A stretch of 64,000 nucleotides of DNA from Kalaharituber pfeilii (GCA_015179045.1 WHUZ01000006.1:124001-188000); one strand, 5' to 3'. Counted from the stretch's first letter, positions 10,463 through 23,989 are shown. The notes: generated by a model not told the origin, from the letters alone. Translations and numbers: made by a program.

Positions 10463-12923
10463 ATGAGTTACAACAGCAAGCGGTCATTTGTCGGAGCCGG
10501 GTCGTATGGGTCATCAGGCTCGACGGCTACGGCAAGGTCCGGGAACCGTGAGCAGTCAACTTCGCCGACTGCAAGTTCCCCCTATCAGGACATTCCCTCT
10601 GCCTCCAGGCGACGGTAAGCATCAAATGTTGTGATTTGTTCCAATCGTGTCCATTGCAAATCATTATCTGCTTGGAAGTGATTGGCATAATTCTTTTTGA
10701 CCCATGGCTTTTCTTGTGACGGTACAATGGCATCCCACTGCTTTGAAGTCACAGCTTCATTACATTTTCAAATGAAACTGAATCTAAACTAACACTTCTC
10801 CGAAGAACGTCAATCTCAAATACTATGGAGGCCATTCGGCATGCCGGAGGCCCCAACTCAATCGACAACTTTGCGCGATCTTGGACACGCGCAGCAGGTT
10901 ATTTCGAAATCACGCCAAGTCAAACCTATTGCCTTGCGGATGAGAGCACGCCCAGAGATGTTGAGGACCATTATACTTCAGCATTTGAGGACGAAGGCGT
11001 TGACGACCGTTACGACGGTGGGGCAGATGACAACGATTCTTTGGATGAACGTAGTCACATGATACACCATAGTCCAGCATTTGCAGAGTTAAATTATGGT
11101 TCTTTGGGTTCAATTCAAAGCATCAGAGAATCTATGGGAGCACCTGTTGTTTCCAGGTTAAACGATGGCTCAATGATGGATGCTGCTGGTATGTTTCAGC
11201 AACAGCAAGGACTGACTGAGGACATGAAGGAGCGAGAGCCAATGCTTGTCAAGAGAGTCGAAAGAGAGGATGGGAAGGTTGTGGCAGTAATTGTTGGTCA
11301 AAGCACTTTGCCGCAGACGGTGTTCAATAGCGTCAACGTCCTAATAGGAGTGGGACTGTTGAGCTTGCCACTGGGATTCAAATATAGTGGGTGGTGAGTG
11401 CCAATTGTTCCCACCGCCAATCGATAGACCTTTACTATTTACTGACGGAATCTTGGCATATATAGGTTGATTGGAATCATATGCCTCGCTTTCTCCGCTT
11501 GGATTACCAACTATACAGCAAAACGTAGGTCCTAGCAATACGACATTATATGGGACGCGTAGCTAACCCTCTGTAGTTTTGGCTAAGTGTCTTGACAAGT
11601 CTCAGGACCAAACCTTAGTGACATACGCCGATATTGCCTGTTTGTCAATCTCACTTCATTTGCGCTTTCTATTTAACTAACAAATATCACAGACAATGCT
11701 TTCGGTCATCGTGCTCGAATCTGGATCTCTATTTTGTTCAGCATGGAGCTTCTTGCAGCATGTGTTGCACTCATCGTTCTTTTTGGAGACTCATTGCATG
11801 GCTTGGTACCAGCAGTCAGTGTTACTGAATGGAAAATTCTCGCTTGCTTCGTCCTCACGCCTCTCAGCTTCCTTCCTTTGCGGGTTTTGAGTTTTAGTAG
11901 TATTCTTGGGATAATGTGTTGCTTTGGGAGTAGGTCAACCCTTATTAGAGATTAATAGATTGATGCTAATCCGGTTAGTTGTGTCCGTTATCTTTATCGA
12001 CGGGTTGTTCAAAGCGGAGCGGCCTGGAAGCTTGAGAGACCCCATGCCAACACATATGTGGCCAAATAGCTGGGCTACTGTCCCAATGAGTTTTGGATTA
12101 TTGATGTGTAAGATCACTATCCTTAACCTTATTCCGAATCAATCACTAAAAGTTTTGTAATCTTGCAGCGCCCTGGGAGGTCATAGCGTGTTTCCAAACA
12201 TCTACAAAGATATGAGGCATCCTCATAAGTATAACAAGGCGGTCGATGTTACCTACACTTTTACTTTCGGTTTGGATTTGTTTTTAGCTGTCATTGGGGT
12301 ATTAATGTTTGGGGATTTGGTTAAAGATGAGGTGAGTTGTGCGGCGTGTATAACGACTAGAGATCCTAACAATTTACCAGATTACATCCAATATTCTGAG
12401 TGACGCAAGTTCGTATCCTGCTGGACTCAGCATGATCATGGTTGTCTGCATTGCTATTATCCCGTTGACCAAGACCCCATTAAAGTACGTTTATTCCAGA
12501 TCTCCAGCAGTAATATATCAATGACTCACAGCGTACAGTGCACGCCCAATTGTTACAACACTGGAAGTCATGCTTGGCTTGGATCCTCGTTCACTTGCAG
12601 TTACCAGTGAATCCATGATTGGAAATTCGGCAACATTCCGTGGGATCGGAAAAGTTGTAGTTCGCATACTATGCAACGTAATGTTTGTGGCTATTGCCAT
12701 TCTCTTCCCATCTTTCGACCGGATTATGGCTCTTCTTGGAAGTTTCTTGTGCTTCTCGATTTGTGTCATTCTGCCCTTGGCATTTTACCTGAAGATTTGT
12801 TCAGAGGATATCAAACCTTTCGAAAGGCAGATGATATATGTATTGTTGGTTATCAGCATCTTGCTAGCGGCGTCAGGCACAGTGTGGAGTTTTCTTCCAA
12901 AAGGGGCTTTGCAAGGTTGGTAA
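10463..12923 (+). CDS. AVT1: vacuolar amino-acid transporter, AVT1-like (AAAP family)
   Basis: Nine exons: 10463-10614, 10806-11393, 11466-11524, 11577-11639, 11693-11929, 11979-12105, 12169-12331, 12381-12484 and 12539-12923, giving 625 residues. The first ~210 residues are soluble and Ser/acidic-rich. They are followed by [20 protein letters not shown] and [11 protein letters not shown], the first transmembrane segment of AVT/AAAP proteins. Further blocks include [50 protein letters not shown] and a final [15 protein letters not shown], consistent with about 11 membrane spans. Avt1 imports neutral amino acids into the vacuole by proton antiport. Phases agree at every junction. The exon 4 donor (GTTTGT) and exon 6 donor (GTGTAA) are weak but required by the frame. 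Which AVT paralogue this is remains uncertain. Confidence 0.92.
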
Positions 12924-14379
12924 TTTGAGTCAACCACAGTGAGCGGTGTATAGAATATGAAGCTGGGTTTGGTCAATCGTGGAGAGATACTTTCAGTGAT
13001 TCTATTTTTTTGCTTTCAGGGTCTGTTTCATACTGGTTGCTCAAGGACATGAATGTTAGACGCATACTATGGTTCGTTGGAAAACGTGTGATTGCGAATT
13101 GTATCAATGATTGTGTGACTTTGTGTATGTATCTTTTTCTCGTTCGTTTCCCATTTCTTGATTGGTTTTTCGTTTGTTTTTATTACATTTGCTTTTTCCT
13201 CTTCTCCACTTTAAATTATTCCTTAATGCAGTCTCATACTTTTTACTTTTTACTTCAGTTCACTCAAACAATCTACACATCAGATTTCTCCTTGATTTCA
13301 AATGAAGCATTTCCTTGTTCAAATCTTTATTTTCTCCTTTCCCTTTCTCTCTTCTAAAAATGAATATATTGCAGTGGATTATTAGCCATTGTTTTTGGTC
13401 CTGTTAGTCATGTACTTTCTGTTTAAACTTTGTCATTGTTTTTGTGTAACGGGGAGTTTACTAACATACGTTATTAATCCAAAATTTGAAATACGATATG
13501 ATATAATAGGGATTAGGGAAGTAAGGGAAAGATACAAGGGAGGGGTAGGGGTAAGGGTTGTTGTTGTAGGACGTGACAGTTAATTTATATACGTTGCCCT
13601 TTTCTTTTCATTTTCTTGTGATTTTCTGTTGCATTCGCCATAGCAGACACATCACAAGACAATGTCTATATTAGGTGCTTCGGTAGAAAGCAGCACATCG
13701 CTTTGCTTATGACGCATTTACTTACTTGATCGGGGTGATAGCGTCGGGGGCGATGGGAAGCGGGGTGGTGGGGCAGTGAGCGATCAGAGCGCTAAGGAAT
13801 GCATCCTGGGCTGGCGGTACCGGGTTACCCCCACGGGAATTTGCAATGGAACCCTATTTGTTGCAGGAGAGCGCATTTTTATAGTGAGGAGGGTCGAAAG
13901 AGAGGTTTTCTGGTGCCCATTCCTTAGCCAGGAACGGTAGCTCTGAAGTGGATTGAGACAACAGCCAAGCGATAACGCCGAGAATGCCTAGGGGAAATAA
14001 CAGATCTACAACCCCATGTCAATCTCTATATCGATATCAGGCAGCAAGTTTAGTGCGTGTGTATTGTTGTGTGCTATCGGGTCGCATTAGAGGTTGCCTG
14101 CAGAATTCTGCCGGCGACTGATACGATTAGGTCACGATCAAGCAACAGTTTAGGTGTCCATATGCACCCGATATGTCATACCGCGCACAATCTGGTGGGC
14201 TGCGTCTCATAGCATGAACAAAACTGATGATCGGCACTTCTACATATGCGAACGTTACGTGCGCCCATAGATCGGAGCATTGTATCAACAAGAAAAAAAA
14301 AAAAAAAAAAAAAAAAAAGCTGACAGCTTGTGTAGTGGGATATTAGTAAGTGAATCGATAGCGAACCTATTCTTGAGTA

Positions 14380-14996
14380 CTCGGGGGTAGGGGAAAATAC
14401 TCAGAAGCGCAATGCATGCATAATGTGCGCCACCTGACCGGGGGTCAAAAGTGAAGTAGGTTGACTTTTTGTCGAAAAGTCTTCAGAACAATTGTATGGG
14501 TTTTACACACAAAAATACGACACACGTAATTTTAACTGCATACAAGTCAATAAATTGTTGCATAATTATCACCCAACAGCAATAACAGCAAAGCTAATCT
14601 GGCGCACTTCTAACTAATGATAGGACCTGTTCTTTTGTTATTTTATCCCACTCTTCCTGAGGTTTTCCACCTTGTTTGTGCATTCATCGCGTACAATAAT
14701 AATTCTGACATGCTGAACTTGAGTAGTTTCTCGATTGTGAATCTCATGACTGAACTTTTCATTTTGATATTGTATGCAGGCTTCAGCAGGTGATTCGAGG
14801 CTGTGACTGGGAAATGGAGTTCTGTAAGTTGGTTGAAAAACAAAGAATTAAAGCGTGTTACTCTGTGAAGCGTGTAGGAAACTACAGAAAGTACGTGTAG
14901 AATAACAAGTATTACATAACCAACAGGTCAACTCTATCCTAGCAACTATCCCTGTCACATTGTATGCGCTTCTGAAGACTTACCCTTACCCCCGAG
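14380..14996. mobile_element. decayed non-autonomous Tc1/mariner-type element with TA target duplication
   Basis: The ends are imperfect terminal inverted repeats of about 45 bp: CTCGGGGGTAGGGGAAAATA at the left, and on the opposite strand of the right end CTCGGGGGTAAGGGTAAGTC, both followed by TCAGAAGCGCA. Each end is flanked by TA (14378-14379 and 14997-14998), the Tc1/mariner target duplication. On the minus strand 14665-14594 reads KPQEEWDKITKEQVLSLVRS then a stop, resembling the C-terminus of Tc1 transposases (EEW..I..E.I..L..S.P). The rest of the transposase is missing, so the copy cannot move by itself. Confidence 0.75.
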
Positions 14997-15285
14997 TACA
15001 TAAATGGCCAACAAACCTGTTGGCCGAGGGAGTACCACCCCCCCCAACTAGTAGCTGTCGATCTGCGGCAAGTGCTATCCAAATGCATATAGTTATCTAA
15101 GGCGCTGGACTGTATTGAAATAATTTATCTCTTGTGTGTATGTATGTGCCCTTTTGCGCACGTTGGATTACAAATATTTGGTAAATTTGTATAACAACTC
15201 CTTATTTTATTTTATTTTTCTTTTCTATTTTTGGTAGATGTATCGCTTTTTATAAGGAAATGGTAGTTTACATGAATTTTCGTTT

Positions 15286-15773
15286 GAGCGGCTCCCTCCC
15301 CCCCCTCCCCTGTCCCAGGGATTTTGAGAATTCTTCTTTTTACATATATCGGTGCTGAGCTGTGAATCCTTCATTCGTTTTCCTACGTGTCCGAGTTTTT
15401 GCTATTACCCTCAATTTGATGTACCTCATCACCTAGTTCAATTTCTGAGATTCCAAATTGCCTTCAGCCTAATACTTATGTAAGCTTCACTGGCACTTCA
15501 GGCTTGGAGCTCGGTTTCCTGATTACTTCCCAATTCAGTATCCACATATTAATTCCCTTTCTTACCTTATTCAGAAAACCTATTTACCTTTAAACCCATA
15601 CAACGTTAAGCCCCTCAATTCTCACCCCAACAACTTCAGACACGTAGGAAACGAATGAAGGATTTTCACAGCCACGAACGTAAAGCCGCTCAGCACAGAT
15701 ATATATAGAAAGAAGAATTCTTCAGAAGACAAAAGTCCCTGGGACAGGGGGGAGAGCGGAGAGCATCCGCTCG
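15286..15773. repeat. imperfect inverted repeat (~106 / ~135 bp arms)
   Basis: The left arm (15286-15391) and right arm (15639-15773) are reverse complements with small gaps. Shared blocks include CCTGTCCCAGGGA, AGAATTCTTCTTT, GTGCTGAGC and AATCCTTCATTCG followed by CCTACGTGTC. The spacer is about 250 bp. No transposase or clear target duplication is seen. It could be a fold-back element or two opposed copies of a short repeat. Confidence 0.7.
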
Positions 15774-17128
15774 TATTTATCTATCGTTATTCTAATTTAT
15801 TTTATTTTTTATTTTATTTTATTTATTTTTTTTTTAGGTTACCAAGGGATATATACAGGAGGTATTCAAATTCTGACACTAACGATTCATTAAATCTAAT
15901 TCCCGTTCATTCATAGTTTCCGCGCCAATAATAGAACTGATACCGTTAGATAGCTCGAGAGTTCCTCTATGCTTCCTTACAAGGTTCCAAGTGCTCTGAG
16001 GGTTGAGAAACCGCTGCGGGGAAAAAAAGGTTTCAAGTCAACTTTGAATATCCTTATACAGTATATATAAAAACCATTAATCAATATTTACCTCTTGTCT
16101 GTCTGTGCCCTTAACGTATGCATGCCATGAAACTAGGAACAGCAAAGACAAACCTCTGGCACTCTGTAGCTCCAGTGGATGGTAACTCAAAGGGCGCTTC
16201 AAAATAAGTAGAAGGTGCTATTTCTCAATCTGCTAATCGAATCGAGCTTCTTTTTCTTTCTCTTAAAAATGGAAATGCCCCATCTGTATCAGATCCGCAA
16301 AAACCTTCGCCCAACTACACATTGTTCTCGTGCAAGGAGAGGAGGGGCTCGCGCCTAACTAGGAATTTGGCGTATATTATTATAATTCAATGTCCCTCAT
16401 TTATTTCTCAAAGTTTCTCGCGCTGATTCGTAGTTTGCGACCAGCTTATCAGCACACTGTCTTCGCATATTCCTTCTGGGTGATCGTTCGAACGGGATTG
16501 CGATGTTACACGCATTACCCTCAACGTACAAGACCACGGACTTGCCGGTAACCATGGTCACCTTTTTTCCGCACCCAGGTACTTACATCATCAACCCTGG
16601 TGTATGCTGGCTTCCCAGCTACATACGTAAGTACTGTGATGGGTGATGGGGTGAGTCTGTAAATCTCGACTTCCTGGATCGAAAATTAGGCAGAAAGTCA
16701 ATTCTGTCTGCATTACCTACCCAAATGGATGTTATGTATATAGTACGCTGGAGTTAAACTCCTCTTACTAGTGAATAGTATTACATGAGCAATTAGAATC
16801 AAAGCAACGTCTAAGCGTGGGATTCGAGGAAGCCCAAATAATTAGCTATATTATCCTATTTATGCATCGTAGGAAAACGCGTCAATTGAGTCACGAACTG
16901 TACAGAAAACCCATAAGTACTGAAAAAGATGTTATGCTGGAAGTTATCTGTAGGCAAACAAAAATAGCAAAAGGCATCCAACAACCCATCCGAAAACAGA
17001 ATACCAAAAAAATCAAAGCATGTGCTATGGCACTTGCAAAGACGCCTCACGAAAAAATATATATTTATCAAACCCCGATTTATCTTCTGTCAATGGCCTT
17101 GGGAAATACTGTCAAGCCCCTCCCCGAT

Positions 17129-19406
17129 TCACACAGGCGTAGACCCCGCTGCGGTCTCCGCCTCCCTCACCGCCTCCTCCCACTTCATCACTGCATACCC
17201 CACAGCCTTCACAGTCGGCCTCATTACATCCTCAACTAGTTTTCTGCTCACTAGGATATTATCATCCGCTCCCTTCCTCCGCTTACGTCCAGTGGCCTTG
17301 TATTCCGCTAATGCTGCCTGCCTTCTCAGCTCCTTCTCCTTTTCGCGTTCCTCCTCCGCTTGCTTGGCAACCGCCTCCATCCGGTCATGACTTCTCCGAA
17401 GTGATCCCACCAACGTTTGCAAATCTGGCGCGCGGCGTTCATCCCCAGACAAAAATGCAAGCCAGAAGTGGTGTAAAAACTCTGTTGTTGTCGCGTGAGT
17501 GAGAGTAAGTGCGTCGTGGATGCTTCGGGGTATGTCCCGCATCAAGTCGATTGTTGGCGCTGCCGCCAGATCAACGCCAGTGACTATTGTATGCGATGCA
17601 GCTTTGGCGTCATAGAGGTGGTTCCGCCGGTCGATGATGGCCTGTGCGATCTGATCCGTGGCATTCACTAGATGACCCTGAAGTTTTATCTGCCCTTCTT
17701 GAATTTCTTCCCCTTTGGATACTTTTCCCTTTGCCACCGCAGCTGCCGCAGCTGCCGCAGCTAAATCCATCGATCCAGAGCCACCCAATGAGTTTCTAAG
17801 GCGGCGCAAGACCTTACTGGGGTCTTTAGAAACAGATATGTCCTCCTTCTTCTCGCGACCTTCCCTGTCCGCAAAAAAGCGACGCTGGTCTTGAATGTTG
17901 AGAATTATCCGCTCAATCTCAGCCTCACCGCGAAGGTCAGCAAGACCAAGTTCTTCCATAGCACGGTTTTCATTGAACCCTTTATCAATTCTATTTATTC
18001 AGATGAATGGTGAGCCCAGGACCGCTAAAAGTTAATGTAAAGAGTTCTTGACAAATAGTGAAGGGACTATACGGAGTTACTGAGTCCACAATCTTCATAC
18101 TTATATTGTTTAGAGTACGAATCAGCGGGACGTTCTCAATTTTTTCGGGCCTCATGGTCATATCGGGTCTGTTTCCTTTCGCCTAGATATTGGAGTCATT
18201 AGTAACTTTACCGTTATGCTTGAGCTTTTGCGTTGGTATATAAAAATCAATTACCTGAGTGTGTTGCTCATTTCCTTCCAAATTGATAAAATTTGGAATG
18301 GCTTCAATTTTCTGTTTTTTTCGTGAATTGACTGTTTCAGGCCAAGCGTGAGCACTCCTGTTTCCTCCAGCATAGGGATCGTAGGGTCTTCTCTGACTCA
18401 CCTTCGCCCCCTGCATTTAAATATGCATCCACAATATCATCGTATCCATCTCCCGGTAGTATCTTCTCGCCTTTTAATTTCTTGAATAATCTACTTGAGA
18501 AAAACCTCCGCCAGAAATCCCCCTCTGTAATTTTTGGTACATTCTCATCATATACTTTTTTTACTAACGGATGCTGCCGGAATATATCCTGTATTTGCTC
18601 CCTACTCAACGAGATTCTAATTGCATTATCGACAGTCTTTGGTTTCATCGTTGCAAGAACATTGTAGGCACCCTTTGTCTGGCTCCGTTCAATGGCGAAA
18701 GCCCGGAGAAGATGTGTTCGAGTTGACCAAAACTGCGCAGCAGTAATTGACCCAGTTGCTACTGTCTCAAGAAACGTCCGACCAAGCTCCGGATTGTGCT
18801 TCAGTAGCTCTTGTTGCAACTCGCCATCTGCTTGTAGTCGTGCATCACTCCACACATCCTTCCCTCGACTTCCACCCATTGCCGAAGCAATGGCCAAAGC
18901 TGCCGGTGTCCCTGACCCCCCATTTGCGCCTGCACCGGGCGCAAGAGTACTCCCTGCCGCCGGGGTCGGGTGCTTGTGAGCCTGAATAACTACCGTCAAA
19001 GCCTTCTTCAGATCCTCTAGCTCCCCGCGTGCATTGGTGGGCGACGTGAAGCTCAGCTTGTATTCCAATACTGTTCCCTCTGCGGTCGTTTGAAAAATCT
19101 TCATCAAGCAGTTCGCCGAGGTAGCAGGTGTAGCTTGTAAGTCTGACGGTAACGTCCGCCGGCAAGGTGAGGCGCAGGTCCGTCAGCAAGCTCCATTAGG
19201 GCAAAGGGTAGACCTAGCTAGAGTGCGCACCATAAAACATCAAAAGGGCAATGCGTCTTACTGGTGATACTGGCTATTGGGATAGTAAGAGGTGGAGCTG
19301 TTCCTGGCACCGCTGGTGTCCATGTCACTTCCGCTCCCGATGCCGCCAGCGCAAGAGTTCCATCTTTCTTTTTGTAAGAAACAGAGCCTTTCACTGAAGC
19401 AGACAT
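17129..19406 (-). CDS. TFB1: TFIIH core subunit Tfb1 (p62)
   Basis: Five exons on the minus strand: 19406-19262, 19142-18402, 18331-18255, 18182-18073 and 17990-17129; 644 residues. The start MSASVKGSVSYKKKDGTL is preferred over an ATG 17 codons upstream because it begins the conserved PH-like domain (about 1-110), which continues IASITNLQATPATSANCLMK across intron 1. Two BSD domains follow: about 155-210, around ITAAQFWSTRTHLLRAFA, and about 215-275, around ITEGDFWRRFFSSRLFKKLK. After the FINLEGNE motif come NRPDMTMRPEK and VPLIRTLNN, both typical of Tfb1. The C-terminal helical region contains ERIILNIQDQRRFF. p62 scaffolds XPD/Rad3 and p44/Ssl1 in TFIIH for transcription initiation and nucleotide excision repair. 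Introns are 70-119 nt and all phases agree. Confidence 0.94.
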
Positions 19407-22400
19407 TAGCGAAGGTGTTGCTGTGTGCTGCGGTGCGTGCTGGGTAAGCTTCGACAAAGGATAGGGGTTGTTAAGATGGCACGTCCATGACTAGGAGTCA
19501 GACCGGCATGCAGCACGCTCTCTTGGCGCAAGCTACTTCGGAAAAACGTTTTGCCGTTACGACAACCGCTATTGGGTCACGAGACCTGCCTTCAGTACAG
19601 TACGTTACAAGTCCCTAAAGCGCTCCCTGAACGGTGTGCCAGGCAGCCCCACAACCCTAGTCCTCGGCCTCTCCTCTGTAGCAAAATGCTCTACTCCCTC
19701 GTGGCACTGCCTCCAAAAGTGACGTTTTATTAGGTCAATTGGGTGACCAGTAAAAAAAATACATTTTGTTTGCCATTCGAGGCGACGCACACGCAAGCGT
19801 CCTTTGTTCCGCTCTGCTGAGAACCAGTCGCTCACTTTTCCAACCACGTACCCCGTTTCTTGTTTTCTCTGTTTGTCTGTTTAAGGGTTATTGCACCACT
19901 ATGCGTGAGTGAGGGGTAAGTTTTAATTGGGATTGTAGTGTGTACACCATAATTCAAGGGTAACTCCGTTCATGCATTAATACAACAGTTGAGCTGTAAT
20001 CCAAAGTTACTCAACTCTCAAAGCCGCTTCCTGCAAGAGTCCCGAGGCCCTTCGCTGCTCCACATGCCTTCATCAATCAGTAGCCTCCCTCTAGGGAAGA
20101 TTAACCTCTTCCGGGCTCAGTTCCCATAAATTGAAGGCAATACGTGTAACAAAATGTAATAACATCATATTTAACAGAGCCAGAAGACACAAAAACAGCT
20201 AGGCTTTGGAAATTGAAGACTTCCAGCTTTGCAAGAACAGTTGGAGGAAGGTGATTGGGTATTCCGGAAGGTCGATGCAGTAAGGTATGTTTGATAATGA
20301 TGGTATCCTGATGAATCTGATGACTCGCAGCACTTTGAGGTGCACCATCATATCCAAGACACTCTTATCGGGGGCTGAGAGCACAAATATTATCTGACAA
20401 GTTATGCGTCAATCATAACGCTGCTAGATACTATAGGTGATAGTAGGAGTAGGGAAAGAAGCCCAGCTGAACTAATTTAGCAAACGCAGCAGGGTCAAAT
20501 CACTACTCACACCATTTATCCACTCAAGTAAGCCTGGAGTCGCGGGGTCCCTCGTTTCCAATCCCCAGTACGGAATGAATCGGCTTCAACTCGCAATTTA
20601 TACGAGGCGCCTTGGATGCCATTGAGAACAGTTACCACAGGTGTCGATTTTTTACCACTCACTAACGCTTTTGTAACTGCTGTGGAAGCATTTCGATCAT
20701 GCGATCCCAAAAAATATGACAGTTTATACTGTGCCGTGCGGGACAAGGCCAGTAGCACAGCTCCGTGACACCTGTTACTTCTCTCCTAGCCCCTCTCAAT
20801 TGAAATCTGGGTTTGGTGGTGTTGTTTTAATGCGTGGACAAATGCCACAGCTGGTGTGAGACTGGACACAACTCCCTTCCCATTAGCTGAGCCATGCCAA
20901 TTGCAATCATTGCAATCATTGGAATCGACGCCACCATAGCAAGTGTCAAACTTCGCATCCTCCCTGGTTTTGCTCGTTTGAAGAGGTGTCCTTAGCCTTG
21001 AACTCTGATGGCGGAGTAGCAAATCCAAGGAAATAATCTCAGGTTTAGCTGTTGAGAATTTGTCTGACAGCGTTATGACCAGCTTTCGTTAGCTTCAGAG
21101 AATGTAGCTGCAATTTTATGGCATGTACAATTATCTAACACACTACAAACAGGATTTTGAGGGAGTAAACTCCCAAGAAATACCTGTTCTTGTAGCCTTC
21201 CTTAGATAATGATATGGCCCCCTCCCGGGGATTCCATGGCTTCAGAGAATACGACATCCGGTCCTCAGAACCGTTCTGACACGGAATGTTTTCGGGCATT
21301 GAGCCTATTCTTGAGAAAAGCGGGCCTCAACTTCCAATTTCTTTACCCATAAAGACTGCTAAATGAATTTTGCAGAATATGTATGGCAATTGAAACCAAG
21401 TATATCTCGCAAGCTCTCTTCAGGATTGAGACTAGTAATACCTCGTGCGGGCTAGTGACTGCTCATCAATGTGACAAGACATACAGAACTGGGTATTCGA
21501 TGATAGTTGCTCTGCCAGGGTATAGATAGTTAGTAGAGCTTCGTCAAAACACATATTGTTCTACTAAGTACGCTGGGAGGGACTGATGATGTTTATGGTG
21601 CACAGCTGCTACTTGGCATCCCACTCAAGACAAAATCGCCCCAGGGAGATTCAGACTTAAAAGGCAAAAACGTGGAGCGTGCATGCATCCAGGACCAAAT
21701 GTAGACCACCAATTGTCCTGGGACACCATACACGAAGCTTCTAAACTGCTCATGTGGGTATCCATTGACGCAGGCGCAAATCCGTCTCTGGTAACAGCAA
21801 TCCCGAGACTAGGCACACAACACCATGCCCCAGTCAGCACAGACACTGGAGCTGGCACAGGGCTTGCCTCTGACTAGACGCCGTCGCAACGGGGAGTAAT
21901 AAATTTACCAAATTGCAGCACGGGCACTGTGGTTACTCGTGATTTGTTGGCCAAAGCTTGTGTCCTAAGCAGCGGGCTCGACATGTCACACGACGAAAAA
22001 GCGGTGCTGGCAGCGACATCGAGAAGGGAAAGGCCGTGTAAGCGGAGTGGGGGGGGTGGGGGATCCAGAGGGCGGGGAATTCATCTTAGATGAGAGTGAG
22101 AAAAAATCAGGCCACTCTTGAGGCATATGCAACTAGGATTCGCTGGGTTGCATGGGCCGAAACGTAGGGGGCGAATGGGAAATTAGGGACCCGCGGGTGG
22201 TAGAGCGCTCCCAGGACGCGGGCCTGGCTTTCTAACTGAGCGACGCTGGTCGTGGATGTGCGAGACTGAGCAACGGATGATGCATGTGTGGAGGACCTGC
22301 GCAACCCATTCCACTATGGCGGACATTGCTGTCGCCAGCACGCAAACTGACTGCACCGTCGCAGTTATTATCAAACGCTCCAGTCGATATAAGGCGAGTA

Positions 22401-23614
22401 CCAAAAGGCCATGCGAGACACGAGAGCCAGGGCGATCAGATGCAGGCGCAGGTGCAGCAGGCAGATACGCTTGGTATAACCGCAAAACATGACCACTAGG
22501 TGAGGGGGCCGGGCTGCGAATGGCTCGCCTGTGACGTCTAGCAGACCGCTGGCGAGTGCCTGGGCCACTGCACCGGCTGCACAGGCATGCGCTCGCCCCT
22601 CATTGCACTCCCTCCACAGAGCGAACCAGCCTGGCCCCATGGATGTTGCTGCCTGTAAATAGACTGTAGATTGAGGTGCGTCGCAGAATGCAACGTTACG
22701 TGAACGAGCACGAGCAGTCATGACATCCACCTCTAGCTGCTGCGGGCTGTGACAAGACAAGCACTGATCAGATCTCATGTGCCGAGGAGGGTGGAGAAGG
22801 GCTGGCGGGGGGGCCAGGCGCACTGTCGTGAGCAGGTGAGCGTGCGAAGTCGCTGTCAGGCGAGATGGATGCTGAGACAGAGAGACTGACTAAGCCGCAG
22901 GAAGGGATGGGCAAGCTGATTAGATAGCCTGCCGTTTGGGGCGTTGCGGTTTTCTCTACCCTCGGCGCAGTCACGCCATCCTCGTAAGATATCCATGCCC
23001 GCTGCGAGTGCAGATTATCCGCCACCGCAGGGATGCGGCTTCAGCTACCAGCTTTGGCTGGCTGCATCTCCCAGCATGCGTGCATGTTTTGGAAACTGTC
23101 GACCACATCCTTTGGAAGCCCTTAACAGCGCAAGCAGACGACTTACCAGCCCACGTCCTACAAGATCGCTGCCCCAGAAGACGCGGAGTGAGAGGACTGT
23201 ATAAAGTGGACAGAAAAAGCAAAGACAACGAAAATAAACACCCCTCGCCTGAGCCATTGGCCCTCTTAGATCATATGATATATGTAACAGTGAAGATACT
23301 GCAGGTAGCGATATCAAATGGTTAGTTGAGGAGCTGATATCGACATGCAAATAGAAACTGTACGCGGCCTCTTGCAATTGCAGCAGCCCCGGTGGGACAC
23401 CTGGTGGTGACCGGGATGCCACTTGCCCTGCACGCAGCGGATTTATGAAGCATCCGTACCTCAGTCAAGTGCCTCGCTGATGTGGGTATTGCAGTTGCGT
23501 GTAATGGTTGAAAGAGTTGCGGGAAAACTACGAGCACTGTGACAGGACTCAGGCGTCCCAGGTCAATGATGCTAAGTTCTTTCCACATTGGGTATCTCAG
23601 GATGCATCAGGCAT

Positions 23615-23633
23615 GGGGGGGGGGGGGGGGGGG
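23615..23633 (+). repeat. 19-G homopolymer
   Basis: An uninterrupted run of 19 G. It is prone to assembly length error. Confidence 0.9.
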
Positions 23634-23989
23634 CATTTACTTTCGTTTTAAGCAGAGGGGCAACGTCTTCGTGCCTGCGTGGCTGCACAGTGTCTCTTCT
23701 CTGGCCATTAAGGTTGTTTGTTTTTATTCCCCCCTTTTCCCCTCTCTGGATTCGCAGGCCTTTTCTCTCTTTTTTGCCCTCTCAACTATGCACTGCTGGT
23801 CAATTTGCTCCTCCAGTGACTCTATGGGCGAGGGGTCTGCATTGTGAGGCTAAGACTATGTTTTTCTCCCAGTAGCCAGCTCTCGAGCCAGATAATGATG
23901 TGCGCTCGCTTGGAGCCTCAAAATGGCGGGGCGTTCGGCAAAGGGATTGTGAGTGCGCGCCCTATGCCGGTCAGTGCTTGCGAGCGCAG

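Larger units (their letters stand above)
12924..17128. other. intergenic, 4.2 kb, with inverted-repeat elements
   Basis: Holds the Tc1-type element (14380-14996) and the inverted repeat at 15286-15773. There is a 27-A run near 14292 and T/A-rich tracts near 13140-13370, 15200 and 15790-15835. On the minus strand 14003-13722 reads a protein-like frame interrupted by one TAG (see findings). No other gene is supported. Confidence 0.4.

Noticed and set aside
14970..15000. CCCTTACCCCC resembling a telomere repeat
   Set aside because: It is the terminal inverted repeat of the Tc1-type element; no tandem TTAGGG array is present.
16817..17390. Plus-strand frames of 120-140 codons
   Set aside because: Antisense to the last TFB1 exon or its 3' flank; no domain.
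20516..21028. Minus-strand frames with mildly protein-like composition, including a signal-peptide-like MRSLTLAMVASIPMI in an alternative frame
   Set aside because: No splice model joins them and no family is recognised; left within the intergenic entry.
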